DNA of 64,000 nt, taken from NCBI GenBank assembly GCA_037044905.1, contig JBAOKB010000037.1:1116001-1180000 (forward strand), read 5' to 3'. The translations under genes were made by a program, and so were the position numbers. The first letter of the stretch is position 1. Each line of letters starts with the position of its first letter. The notes below the pieces were generated by a model. That model did no database searches, was not told the DNA's origin, and saw nothing but the letters and a program-made list of their open reading frames with translations. This document shows, piece after piece, positions 9,533 through 20,126 of this stretch. Source of the stretch: Hortaea werneckii (taxonomy: Eukaryota; Ascomycota; Dothideomycetes; Mycosphaerellales; Teratosphaeriaceae).

Positions 9533-10874
9533 ATGTCGGCAAGATCAGCAGTCGGCTCATTCTTTGCCTTCGCGGCGAAGCAACCAGTCTCATCTCATGG
9601 ACGTCAACGCAGCCTTCACACCCTCCCTCGATCATCCGTCCGGCCTTCTCAATGTCTTCGAAGGACAGCGTCGATTCCAACAGCAGCAGCAACGAAGAGC
9701 AGCAGGCAGCTTCGCGGGCAACGCGCGCGACTTATGGTCTCGCCACCCTCTTCAAGTCAGCCTCGCTGCCGGCGCCATCCTCGCTGGCACTGTCGCGCTG
9801 GTTTATACCAACTACATGTACCAGACCTACATCCTTGGAGCATTCCACAACTATCCCGAAGAGGTCGCCAAAAAGCTTCGCCGGGCACTATACTACACCA
9901 ATACTGATCTTCAACCCCAAGAGGCAATCAAGTACTACAAGCAAGCGCTGCAAATCGCCGAGGAGATGGAGATCGATCCCTTCAGCGACGAGATCATGGG
10001 CGTCAAGATCCAAGTGGCCAAGCTGATGGAGGATGTGGTCAGATTGGCAAGGCGATTCAGGTACTGGAGATTTTGAGGAGGGATAGCCTGGAGTTCCTGC
10101 GACAATATGGGGACAGAGAGCACAATAAGACAAAGCGCACACGGGTTCTGGCAAAGTGTGTTGGCATGAGTGTCAAGCTTGGAGAGCTCTACGGCACAGC
10201 AGAGATTCTACGATCGCGAAATGAGCGAAGAGCGGCTCGTCTGGGCTGTTGAGACCGTGCTGAAGGAGGTTCAGCGACGGCAGAGCATTCGTCAGGCCTC
10301 CGATTTGAGCGATGAGCAGTTGGACGAGCGAGAAGGGAAGTGGATGTCCAACTCTGAGATCGGCGCGTCGCTTGAAGCTCTAGCGACCAACTATGAGTCG
10401 AAAGACCAGCACTATCTCGCCACGCCGCTTTTCCTGCAGGCCTTGAGCCTCCAGCCAACGAAGGACTGCCATACCGTCATCCTTATGAACAACTTGGCTT
10501 CCAGTCTAGCACAGCAGTCACCCCGTGCCGCCCGCGCGGCCCAAGACTACGCACAGAGCCGCGTCATCAACTCTGCTGACTCTTCCGCGCCCTCTGGCCC
10601 TGTGGCAACGAGGGAAACTATGATCATGAATGCGCAGACTTGGGCACAGAAAGCTTTGGAAGTCGCGGGGAGTATGAAGCCGCCGGTGCGGAATGATGAG
10701 TGCGATTTGGGCTGCGCAGTGGCTACGCACAATCTGGGCGAGTTTGCCGAAATGCTCGGCGACAAGGGCGAAGCGAAGAGACGGTATCAAGAGGCTATCA
10801 GTATTGGAAAGGCCATCGGCTTCCAGGAAGGTGTGCAGAACGGTCAGGAAAGGTTGAAGCAGCTTAAGGCCTAA
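9533..10874 (+). CDS. Mitochondrial inner-membrane TPR protein, Mgr3-like
   Basis: The ATG at 9533 opens a Ser/Arg-rich, acid-free leader (MSARSAVGSFFAFAAKQ) typical of a mitochondrial presequence. After a glutamine run a membrane segment follows (VSLAAGAILAGTVALVY), then helical TPR-type repeats: ALYYTNTDLQPQEAIKYYKQAL, then the segment around AIQVLEIL, then HYLATPLFLQALSLQP, and ATHNLGEFAEMLGDKGEAKRRYQEAI near the end. The order presequence, single membrane span and TPR matches yeast Mgr3, an adaptor that delivers substrates to the i-AAA protease, and its paralogue Mgr3-like proteins. The frame shifts somewhere in 9640-9680, near 10037 (GG run) and near 10190; each needs one base. Total about 447 residues. 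The family assignment is by architecture and general resemblance, not by alignment. Confidence 0.7.
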
Positions 10875-12980
10875 AGAACACATTCAAGTTGCGAAGCAGT
10901 CCTAAGTATTGAACTGCCAAAAATGCAACTCCGTTGTAGCAGACAGTGGCACTCGACGTGCCTTCACCATCAAACGACGGAACACCGGCTCAGCGAGGCG
11001 ACAGTCTTCAACTACTGAACACATGAGCTCACACAGAGCTCACGGATTTACTCGGGTGACACGGAGGCACGAGAAGTGTTTCAGCGGTCGGTCCGAGTAC
11101 CCCGGCGAGGTTATTCTGCCGTCTTGGTTGCCGACAACTCGGCATCTTATATTACATGCAGAAATATTTATCTCGCTCTGCTGCCGGCTCTGCGAGGATG
11201 CGTGGATGCGATACATTTGGTGCGTGTGTAGTAAAGGGCCTTGTAGCCTTCCAAGGGCATTTGCAAGGGTTGAGACGGTTGAAGTGCGATACCTTCCGTT
11301 AGGGAAGCGCTGGGCTGCTCGCTGGGCTCTGTGTCACCCGTCAGCGTCTGAGCCGTTGGATTGGGCTGGGTGTGAAGCGGAACATATCACGCGGCATGGG
11401 GGTCAATCATGATGCAACTTCGACGAGCTCCAATAGGTTTGGAATCCTCCAATCAAGCGGTAAGCCAATCAGCTGGTTGCAATGGTGAAAAGTGAGGCTT
11501 CTGGGGAAGGTCCAGAACCTACAGCTCTGGATAAGGCGGCCAGGCCTCTCATCTCTCATCCATCTCGTCAGCGAATTCTTCTCTCTTAGGTCCTCAAGAC
11601 GCAATGTGCCTTATAGTGTGGTTAGCGACTGGTTAGTCAGGCGATTGAGATACAACAAAGTTGCAGTAGGTAGCCTTGTTAAGGAGACGTTGGAATGCAA
11701 GAGCAATCTACATCGTACGTTTGCACGCAGAAGCAGGTTGGCTGTCGCCTTGTGGATTACGATGTTGCGCATTCAAGGTGCGGTCGGGAGCAGCTACGCG
11801 CGGTTGTTTCCTGCATCGTGTGCCGTACTACCTCTACAGCCTGCAGGAGGCAAGCGATGCCGTGTCCTTCCCCGCTCCCGCCCCAAGCGCAAAGCTGCAT
11901 GTGGTTGATGGTTAGGTACATAGTAGTATGCCTGGGGTTAAATTGCAAGTGAGGCTCAAGAGAGCATCAGCGTCTTGATACGGAAGCTCCGGAACGATTG
12001 GGTACTGTGCGGTTGGTGCGGTGCCACTGCCGCTTAAACGGTAATTTCGCATACGTGCCTATGGGCCTTTTGGGTTGTTTGCAAGTGGACGCGGACGCGG
12101 ACAAGGCAGAGGCAGGGTTTTAACCGGTCTGGTCGGGTTGCTCGGTTGATCGAACAAAACCTGTGTAGCACTTATGCGACCGCATGACAAGTGCACGGAA
12201 TAGCCGAAACATCCTTGGGCATTGCCCTCACTCGGCAATGAGTGACAGTAGCCCTCGTTGAGCGCCTACAGAATCCCTGTCGGCCACGAGTCGCATCCCC
12301 ACCAGTCAGATGCTGCCCTGCACGTACGGCAGCAGATCACCTCTGGGCCCACTGTTGCAACCGGTTGCGTATATGACAGCGGCCAGTCTTGCTGTTTCGT
12401 TCTTGTTGGGAATCCTGCTATTGGTCAGTAGCCCAGAAAGCAGCTCTCCATCTTCTCAACCTTCTAGCAGGGCGGGCGGAGAATATGGTTGTCGTTACGT
12501 CCGTAGCAAGAGTCTTTGCCCCCAACGGCAAGATCCGTCTCATCAGTCAGCACCTCCAAGGGAAAATAACCTCACCACAACCTGCTTCATGGAGGGAGAA
12601 ACCATCCAACGCTCCGTGGTGACAGAACCACATTGTCGGAAGCACAACCACCCAGCGCTATGCGCCCAAAGGCAAGTCGTCCGTGACCTCCGTCGGAGAT
12701 GTAATCCTTCCAAATGAGCACTTTGAATGCTCGACCCAAAGCGACGGAACCGAACACTTCCCATGCAGGCTGGTGCGATGAGCTGTGGTTTTCCCCCCGT
12801 TCGCCCTGTCGCCTGAGCCTCTTCGTCTTTCACAACCTCACTTCACCCTCTCAATTTTCGAATGTAGACCACAACATACACGGTAATGAAGTATCCATGC
12901 AACGCGAACGTCTGATAAAGGTTCTGACTATGACTCCCAGGCTAAACTTCTATCCACGCCAAGCGCGCCGAGACTCCGTC
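10875..12980. other. Long intergenic region (2.1 kb)
   Basis: The longest gene-free stretch of the window. Open frames of 167 (from a TTG), 138 and 135 codons exist, but composition and lack of motifs argue against coding. The last few hundred bases probably hold the promoter and leader of the fused AlkB gene. I looked for tRNA-like T-loops and transposon ends and saw none. Confidence 0.5.
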
Positions 12981-15308
12981 ATGTCTTCACTCTTAGCTCT
13001 GCTCGCCCAGCAGACACCAAATCTACAGACTCGTAAGGGTCTCATCCTGCTTGGTCTTCAAAACGACTTCCTTTCGCCCGACGGGAAGCTGCCGGTCAGC
13101 CCAAGGTCAGGCTACTTGGACCGCCTCAAGGAACTTGTCCGGCTTTTCGGGAGTTTGGCGAAGTGATCTGGGTCCGCTCAGAATTTGAAGCCAACCGCTC
13201 AGCGAATGCCGAGGACGACAACAGCGATGCTGTCATTGCCGGACCTCTAGTCCAGGAGCCTCCGGAAGCTGGCACCGGCACCAAGCGAAAAGCTTTCCAG
13301 GATAGCTGTGTTCCTGCGAAGAAAGCTAAAGCTGTCGAATCCGTTGAAGATGACCCTGAGCTCTTCCTCACACGCACGGCCTCGCGGGAGCCATGCTGCG
13401 TCAAGGGATCATGGGGTGCGGAATATCCTGACGATATCAAGGCTCTCATGGACGACAAAGATGTCAAGGTGACCAAGACCTACTACTCCGGCTTCGGCTC
13501 GACATCCCTTCTTCTTACTCTCCGATCCAAGTTGATCACGGAGCTGTTTGTCTGTGGATGCAACACAAACCTGTCCGTCTTCGCTACTGCGATGGATGCT
13601 GCTCGATATGGAATCCAGATCACCCTTATCGAAGACTGTCTTGGCTACAGACGTCGTGAGAGACATGATGAGGCCATTCGACAGCTTGTAGACATAATGG
13701 AAGCCGACGTTGTTTCTAGCAACAGGGTTGTCGATCTACTGAAGAATCCACCAACCCAGGATGATTACGACGACAACGATGACGATGATGAGAGCGATGA
13801 AGAAGACGACTATAGCAACGAGGCACACAGACCGACAGCGCCGGGGTATGATGACATGGCTGCAGATAGCGAGGATGAGGAGGAAGAGTTTGTTCCTGAT
13901 GTACGTACTACACTCGCTCGAGCCTACGAGAAGCTGGCGCTGCGAGATCAGCACTCACCACGAGAAGCAGCATTGGCGCCCCAGCGCCCGCCTGCCATCC
14001 AACCTCGAGAGCTTGCGTGCTCTCGACCTGCGACGGCAGTCAAAAGGAGCGATGCCGCAGATGGACAGCCCAAGAGGCAGCCGAGCACCAGTAGTAGACG
14101 GCCCAACGGTCACCAGCCCAAACCGCCAAGGACCACAGGTGACAGCAGCCTAGGTGCGACTTTGACGCGAGGCTTAGAAGCGGAACGGATTGCTCTGCGT
14201 GAGTCAGCTGCGCGCAAAAAGCATGTGGCTGAGCGACCTTGGCTTCGAGTCATGAATGGCAGCTCGGCTACTCACCCAAAACCTACCCAAGACTTGAGAC
14301 CCACAAGCAGTCATCCAGGATTAGCAGCTTTGTCATCTGTAGGCAAGTTGGATCAGAAAACTGTGGACGAATACGAGAGAGCGATGCATGAAGCAAGGAA
14401 CCAGAATGCATCGTGGCAGCAAAGTAGCAAACCGCTGTTTGGAGAAGAGAAGGAGTTGGAAAGCGCAGGCTCGCAAATACTGTTTGATCTCCTCCCTGAA
14501 CAGCATGCTGGAAACATATTTGATACACTGAATTCCGAGGTGCAATGGCAACGAATGCATCATCAGACCGGTGAGGTGCCGCGATTAGTCTGCTGCCAAG
14601 GCGATGTTGCAGAGGATGGAAGCAGGCCGGTATACCGACATCCTTCAGATCACACCTTACCACTACACCCTTGGACGTCTGCCGTAGACAATGTACGCAA
14701 GGCGGCCGAGCGTGCTGTTGGTCATTCCCTCAACCATGCTCTCATACAACTATACCGCGGCGGGGTGGACTACATTCCGAGCACTCCGACAAGACACTTG
14801 ACATTAAGAAGGGAAGTAAGATTGTCAACGTGTCATTTGGAGCTCAGCGTACGATGCGATTACGAACAAAACGCGGTCACAAGGTGTCTCAGCCCGTGCC
14901 TCCCACCAAGTCCAAGGCCCCGCAACCCAGTCGAACTACCTATCGTGTACCGATGCCGCACAACTCCATGATCACAATGTCTTTGGAAACCAATGCCCAG
15001 TATCTACATGGAATCAATCCCGACAAGCGACCGTCCGTCGAGTTCACCGATGCGGAGAAAGCGTACGATGGTCATCGTATAAGCCTGACGTTTAGACATA
15101 TCAGCACCTTCCTCAGCAAAGATGAGAAGCTCATATGGGGCAAGGCGCGCCAAGCAAAGTCAAAGACGACGCACGACCTGTGATTAATGGTGATGTGGAA
15201 GAGAGCGACAAGCTTGTCAAGGCTTTTGGCGCTGAGAATCAGGCTTCAAGTATTGACTGGAATGCTGTTTATGGCAAGGGCTCTGATGTATTGCACCTGA
15301 AGCGATGA
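12981..15308 (+). CDS. Fusion: isochorismatase-like domain + AlkB-type 2OG-Fe(II) dioxygenase
   Basis: N-terminal isochorismatase-like fold (about residues 18-235): LILLGLQNDFLSPDG, KTYYSGFGSTSLL and FVCGCNTNLSVFATAMDAAR. In active members the Asp of the D-x-QNDF block, a Lys and the Cys of the xxCV block form the catalytic triad; here these are Gly25, a retained Lys (KTYYSGF) and Ser. An acidic, disordered linker follows (about 236-480). The C-terminal AlkB domain has its iron triad HSD (from SEHSDKT) and His in QYLHGINP, plus the 2OG-binding Arg pair in RISLTFRH, so it looks active and most like ALKBH2/3-type demethylases of DNA or RNA. Three one-base gaps (near 13140, 14775 and 15150) interrupt the frame; filling them gives 776 residues and a stop at 15306-15308. 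The ATG at 12981 (MSSLLALLAQ) is the nearest start to the domain; upstream in-frame ATGs exist. Confidence 0.85.
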
Positions 15309-15455
15309 GGCTGATGACCACATCATGCCGTCCAATATCACGCGCTGGAAAATGATGCTAACTCCTGTCCATGTCCAAACGATATCAACAACAATCTTCC
15401 CATTGAATCTTCGCACTTCTCAGAACATCGCAGCGCGTAAAGAACACCCGTCTCC

Positions 15456-16254
15456 CTATTCCTCATCTGACACATAATCCCCATCACCTGCCTCCTCATC
15501 CGGTGCATTAGAATCCTCCGAAGCTCCAACCGTCTCACTCTCTTCTTCCTCCTCGGCGTCTTCTCCCGCCCCTTTACTTCAACATCCTCCGCCTCCTCAA
15601 TCGCACTCAACAGATCCGCCGCCACGCCGAGATCCTCATATGCCTTCTTGAACACCGTGTCCCGGTACTTCGCGCCCCCTCCCAGCTCCGTCTTGAGATC
15701 TTGCATGATGGTGGCGAGTTGGGAGAGATATTTCTTCGCGCGCGCTTTCTCGGTCTTGGTCGTTTTTTTGGGCTTCTCGATTCTTCCGGTGGTTGTTTTG
15801 GTCTGGGTTGGCGGGCAGTTGGTGGGTCGGTTTTGTTGGGTTTGAATCCGTTCTTTGGTGTCTTTTTGGGAGGGTCCTTGGTAGAGGTCGGCTTTTTGGC
15901 CTTGTCGTTATTGGCTTCTTTGGCCTCATCGACTACAGGCTGTTTCTCTGTCGCTGCTTTCTCTTTCTTCGTCTGAGCCGCAGATTTCTTCGGCACAGTG
16001 GCAACATCCTTCGCCGAGCTTTCCAGTGTTTTGGGCTCTTTCTCACCCCCTTCCGCCGTGTCCTTTCCAGCATCGTCTTCCTCCAATCGCGCAACGAGAT
16101 CGGCCTTGTTGCCACCGACTTTGAGTTTCCGGCTGCGGAGCTCGTCCTTGAGTTCAGTGACTTTCTTGCTTGCCCAGCCTGTTGCAGCTCTTTTCGCGGG
16201 CTTGACGGGTTTGGCCACGCCTTTCCCCTGCGCTTTTCGTGGTTTGGGACCCAT
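15456..16254 (-). CDS. SAP-domain protein, basic, probably nuclear
   Basis: Starts MGPKPRKAQGKGVAK at 16254. Residues about 27-60 form a SAP motif (KKVTELKDELRSRKLKVGG, then ADLVARLEEDD), a helix-turn-helix that binds DNA or RNA. A long Lys/Pro/Ala-rich linker and a conserved-looking block (MQDLKTELGGGAKYRDTVFKKAYEDLG) follow, then an acidic tail ending DGDYVSDEE with a stop at 15456-15458. Two one-base gaps (near 15770 in a run of T/A and near 15557 in GGGG) break the frame; corrected length is 266 residues. The mix of SAP, basic linker and acidic tail suggests chromatin or RNP association. It resembles Tho1-like SAP proteins in layout only. It lies tail to tail with the AlkB fusion gene, 147 bases apart. 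Confidence 0.75.
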
Positions 16255-16612
16255 GCTCGAGCCGTTTCAAGAAGGGCACTAGGCTCTTCAATGTTGAAAT
16301 TGGAATTTGATACGTCTCGTGGTATCATGCTATCTTGGAGGGTTCTCCCTTGTGCTTTCTTTCTTCCCTTTGAGCATTTTTCTCTTTGTTTGGACTTTGG
16401 GGGATGGTTGCAAACGGTAAAGTCTCAATCGCACAAAGGAAAGACATGGATGTCTCGTTTATGAATGGCCTACGAGCTTGAGGTGATGTGGTCACGGAAC
16501 GAGACTATGGGACGAATGTTGGAAGCCTTTAAGAATCCGAATTACGGCTTGACGAAGGCCCGTGAGTTCAACTGTGGAGATATGTAGCTAGCAGAATCAC
16601 CGTTCATTCGCT
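16255..16612. other. Intergenic, head of SAP gene / tail of next minus-strand gene
   Basis: These 358 bases hold the promoter of the SAP-domain gene on the minus strand. Nothing else is evident. Confidence 0.5.
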
Positions 16613-17402
16613 CTACTTGCGAATCCTTTTCCTAGCCCTTGTCTTGACAGGCGCATCACTATCATCTTCACTGGCAACCATCTTCCTACGCTTTTCATCC
16701 TTCATCAATAGGCGAAATTTCGCCTGCCCCAACTTCAGCATCATAGTTCCTCCTACTCTGCTCCACGATCCATTCCAGCTCGTTCTGAACTGTATCCAAA
16801 TGCTCAACCACTCCATCGAAAATGCTGACCCCCGGATTTTCGGACTGAATGGTATATGTCAAGTCGACAAGTCTGTCGCTGTATTTCATCGCTCGATAGC
16901 CGTCCTTGTGCGCTTTGGGAGCGGTTTCGATTAGGCGGTCTAGGGGAGAGCGTTTTGCACCCGGGTTTAGAGGAGGAGATGTCCGGCTTGTGGGCTTGGG
17001 ATCTTCCAGCTTGGATGCCTTTTGAGAATTCGAAGGTATCTTCGACTCGTCTGTCGGGGAAGCGGCAGAAGTCTTGATTTTCTTTTTTGGTCTTTTGGCG
17101 GGGGCCAGGTGGTCTTCAGAATTGATGCTGGACTGTCTTCGCTGATCCAATCGCTCTTGTTTCTGTGATTTTTGCCCTGTCCCGCGAGCCAATTGTTCGA
17201 CCTTCTGAGTGGCAGGGCTCTCATCTTTTTTCTTTCCCTTGGCCTCTGTTGCAGCATTGGTCCCCTGAAACCTTCGACTTTCCATCCCTACATTAGCTCT
17301 CTGATGTCTGGAAAGCCGTGGGATACTTGCGGGTGCTGATTTAGTCTTCTGCTGAGCATCACAACCCCCTGCACCCTTCCTGCTGTTCTTCTTCATAGCC
17401 AT
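16613..17402 (-). CDS. Hypothetical Lys/Ser-rich nuclear-type protein
   Basis: Starts MAMKKNSRKGAGG at 17402. The first 140 residues are disordered and basic (AKRPKKKIKTS is a likely nuclear localisation signal). The conserved-looking part is SPLDRLIETAPKAHKDGYRAMKYSD then LVDLTYTIQSENPGVSIFDGVVEHLD, a predicted helical segment. A frame change at the GGGG run near 16735 leads into a basic C-terminus (KDEKRRKMVASEDDSD, then RARKRIRK) with stop at 16613. About 263 residues. I do not recognise the family. An 88-codon frame just upstream (17393-17659) could hide an extra 5' part but has no supported join. Confidence 0.55.
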
Positions 17403-17777
17403 CCTCGGATTCTTCGTTCTGCCAAGGCTTTTCTATTCGCCTTTGTACGTCCAGACCTCGGCGACTTCAGCTTGTCATCCAATCGAACACATTTTCCACG
17501 GCGGTTCACTATTGGTTCAAGATTGAGGTGCTCCGTAGCACAATACGGCTCTGTTTTGGAATCCAGACGACGGATGGTCCGGAAAGCTCTTTTGCAATTC
17601 CGTTTGTTTTGATTGCCCCTTGTTCTTAGACAGTCTAAAGTAAGCTTGCAAGACCGCATTCGGCACGTCCATTGGTCTTTGTCTCCACAACATGCCCGCC
17701 CAATCGTTGACTACGGGATACTCCTTGACCGGGGAGTCTACTGCGCTAACATTGACAAATTACTCTCTAGATGACTT
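17403..17777. other. Intergenic, with an unsupported 88-codon minus-strand frame
   Basis: Between two minus-strand genes. The frame at 17393-17659 is basic (KSPRSGRTKANRKALAE) and overlaps the next start by ten bases. It may be leader sequence; coding is not shown. Confidence 0.4.
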
Positions 17778-20126
17778 CTACTTGAACTCCGTTTCCGTCG
17801 GACTATTACTCCTGCTCTTCTTCCTTGGGGACTCATCACCTTCAGAGGTGGACTTCCGCTTCATGGCGTTTGATGGTGAGGAATGGCCTGCTACCGCTCG
17901 GTCGTGTTCTGTACCACTGCTCCCATCTGCCACAGAGTCTGCAGCAGCTGCGGACTGGGAATCCACAGCGTCCCCGGATCCATTATCTGCGGTTCTTGAT
18001 GGTGAAACCCTGGGCTGTGCAGGTGCATTCCAAGCCTTGGCCGTGGTGAAGGCCAGGTAAATTTGCAGTCGGACCAGCTGAAGGCATTACAGATGAGCCA
18101 GCAGCCGCAGTCGTCGGTTGGTAAGTACAAGCCCAAGCCAGGGAGCGAGGTGTTTGGTGGTCTTGCATGTGGCACGAAAGCGCCCTCATCGCCATCAAGG
18201 ACCGAGACATCAGAGCGTGGCAGCTCTGTGGCTGGCTCGAAACGAGGACGTGGCTCTGGCTCTGGACTGTACTCCACGGGACCTAGAGCTTCCTCGTTGA
18301 AGAGGTCATCGGTCTCATCGTTTTCGTGATCGGAGTCTGTTGTTGTGGGTACTGCGCCCAAAGTGTCCTGTGGCGGATTTCCAACAGAAGCTTGAGAAGG
18401 CTTGTTCGAGAGCATCTGACGCTTGATCCACGGTCTCTGCGGCTGTGCCATCATTTTGATTAGCTGGCACAGGAGGACTCGCGTGGGGGTCACTGCGTGA
18501 CATCTCGTCGGCGTGTTGCTGCAAGCTGCTGAGGATGCTACTGAGAATCGTTTGAGGAGCTGCGCCGCCTTGGGGCTCTGTTCCGCCTACTTCGTTGTTG
18601 GGAGGCTGTTGAGAAGAGCCCTGCGAGGAGCTAGACAGATAGCCAGGAGTCTCACGTTGCTGACGTGGATCAGGCAGTCCTTGCTGTGGCTCGTCTTCGG
18701 AAGGCATTCGAGGCGGACTCCGAGATGGACTCGAGACATATCCTGGGGTTTCACGGCCCTCAAGCTGATCAGGTTGCTCTTGCTGTGGCTCATTTTCGGA
18801 GGGCAATTGAGGAGGACTTTGCGAGGGACTCGATAGGAAACCCGGGGGTTTCGCCTCGCTGAAGCTGACCAGACAACTGCTGATCCCGGATCCATGGTAG
18901 GGTTTGACTCAGCAGCAGCAGCCGCAGCAGCCGGACCCTGAGGCGCTGACTGGGATGGCTCGTCATCAGAGGGCACATGAGGTGGACTCTGGGCTGGACT
19001 CGGACGATATCCCGGCGTTTCGTCTCCTTGAACCTGATCAGACGAATGGTGTTCCGGTTCCGCCGCAACGTCAAGCTCGTCCGTCTTCTCCTCCTCGATC
19101 GTTTCAAGGCCCCTCGAAAACCTCACATCCTCATCCTCCTCTTCCAAATCCTCAACCCCATCTCCCGCCTCCACCTCTTCCAAAACCTCACCCTCTTCGA
19201 CATCCCCATCCTTCTCAACAGCATTCATCCCCTCCGCACCAGCACGCTCCTCAAGCTTCTCAAAAGCCTCCCAGTCCATCTGCACCATTCTCATCCACTT
19301 CCTTACCTCCTCAAACCGATCTGAGACTTCCTCAAACACGCCCAGGAGCTCAGGGTCCTCTTCGTCCGTGCTGCGGTCTGGATCAGGCGGCGTGGAGTCG
19401 TCGTCGATGGCGCGGCATAGGGCCTGGAGACGTTGTCGGTATCGGACTGCAATGTCGGCGTCTTGAGAAGCCAGTTCGAAGGGGTATTTGGTGTGGCGAT
19501 TGAGCGGATCGCTATCTTCGGATTCAGAGTCTGTTTTTCCGGGAAATTCGGAGATTAATGGTTCATTTGGTTGGGCGTTGTCTTTGTCTTTTGGTCGCGA
19601 TGTCCCCTGATCGCCGTTTGCTGTGGTATCTAAACGGCTTTTTGAATTCTTTCGGGGCTTTTGGAGGGCCTGCTCCGTCGTTGACGGGAGCTACAGACTC
19701 CTTTACGTGGCCTCTTTCTCGCCTCATCGTCCGTTACCGCGCCTTCACGAGCTTTCTTGCCCATTTTCGGCTTAAGGTCCTTCGGCGGTAGCGGTAGACC
19801 TTTTCCCCTTGAAGTCGCTCCGGCAGATTTGCCGGCCGGTGGCGGCCTTTTGGGACCGCTGACTCGCCATCAGCCTTTGCTTTTTTCGCTTTTTGATTTT
19901 CAATCTGGAAGATCTTCAGTTAGTAAAGGAGACATCTTGCATATCAAAGGTTTGAGTATCACCCACCCATTTGTCAAAATTCCTTTGGCTTCTTCGTACC
20001 ACCTGTCATGGAAGGCTTGTCGGTGGGCTGACTGGATTGGCCAGGTGTATTCTCTTCGTCTGTTTTCTTTTTGTTGGAGTCCTTTCCGAACTCCTTTCCA
20101 TAGATATGGTTGAGGTACCTAGACAT
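17778..20126 (-). CDS. Large disordered protein with tandem ETPGY repeats
   Basis: The start is MSRYLNHIYGKEFGKD at 20126. An intron at 19905-19966 is well supported by GTGGGT, a perfect TACTAAC branch site and CCAG. After a basic, proline-rich part (GKGLPLPPKDLKPK, GKKAREGAVTDDEARKRPRK) comes a likely coiled helix (YRQRLQALCRAIDDD; GVFEEVSDRFEEVRKWMRM), then a Glu-rich stretch and about four imperfect repeats of the type ETPGY-x-SSPS-x-SPP-x-x-PSE-x-EPQQ. The C-terminus ends KKSRSNSPTETEFK with a bipartite basic cluster (KRKSTSEGDESPRKK), so nuclear location is likely. At least five single-base frame changes occur, including an extra T in exon 1 and one inside the repeats. About 760 residues. 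Function unknown; repeats with SP/TP sites suggest phosphorylation. Confidence 0.65.
18638..19055 (-). repeat. Tandem coding repeat, about 100-nt unit, ETPGY motif
   Basis: Within the gene above, units of about 33 residues begin ETPGY or ETPGF: positions about 18638-18735, 18735-18834, 18835-19007 (enlarged by a poly-Ala/Gln insertion) and 19008 onward. Each carries SPP and a PSE/PSD-x-EP segment. The units differ at many bases, so the array is not a recent expansion. Confidence 0.7.

Noticed and set aside
10909..11412. 167-codon frame after the Mgr3-like gene
   Set aside because: Starts at TTG, no motif, composition unlike the neighbouring coding exons.
12310..12717. 135-codon frame with a hydrophobic segment
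   Set aside because: No homology signal that I can see and ends before the AlkB fusion; likely chance within the promoter region.
17393..17659. 88-codon basic frame upstream of the hypothetical gene at 16613-17402
   Set aside because: No join in frame without an arbitrary shift, and a stop separates it from the ATG at 17402; kept only as a possibility.
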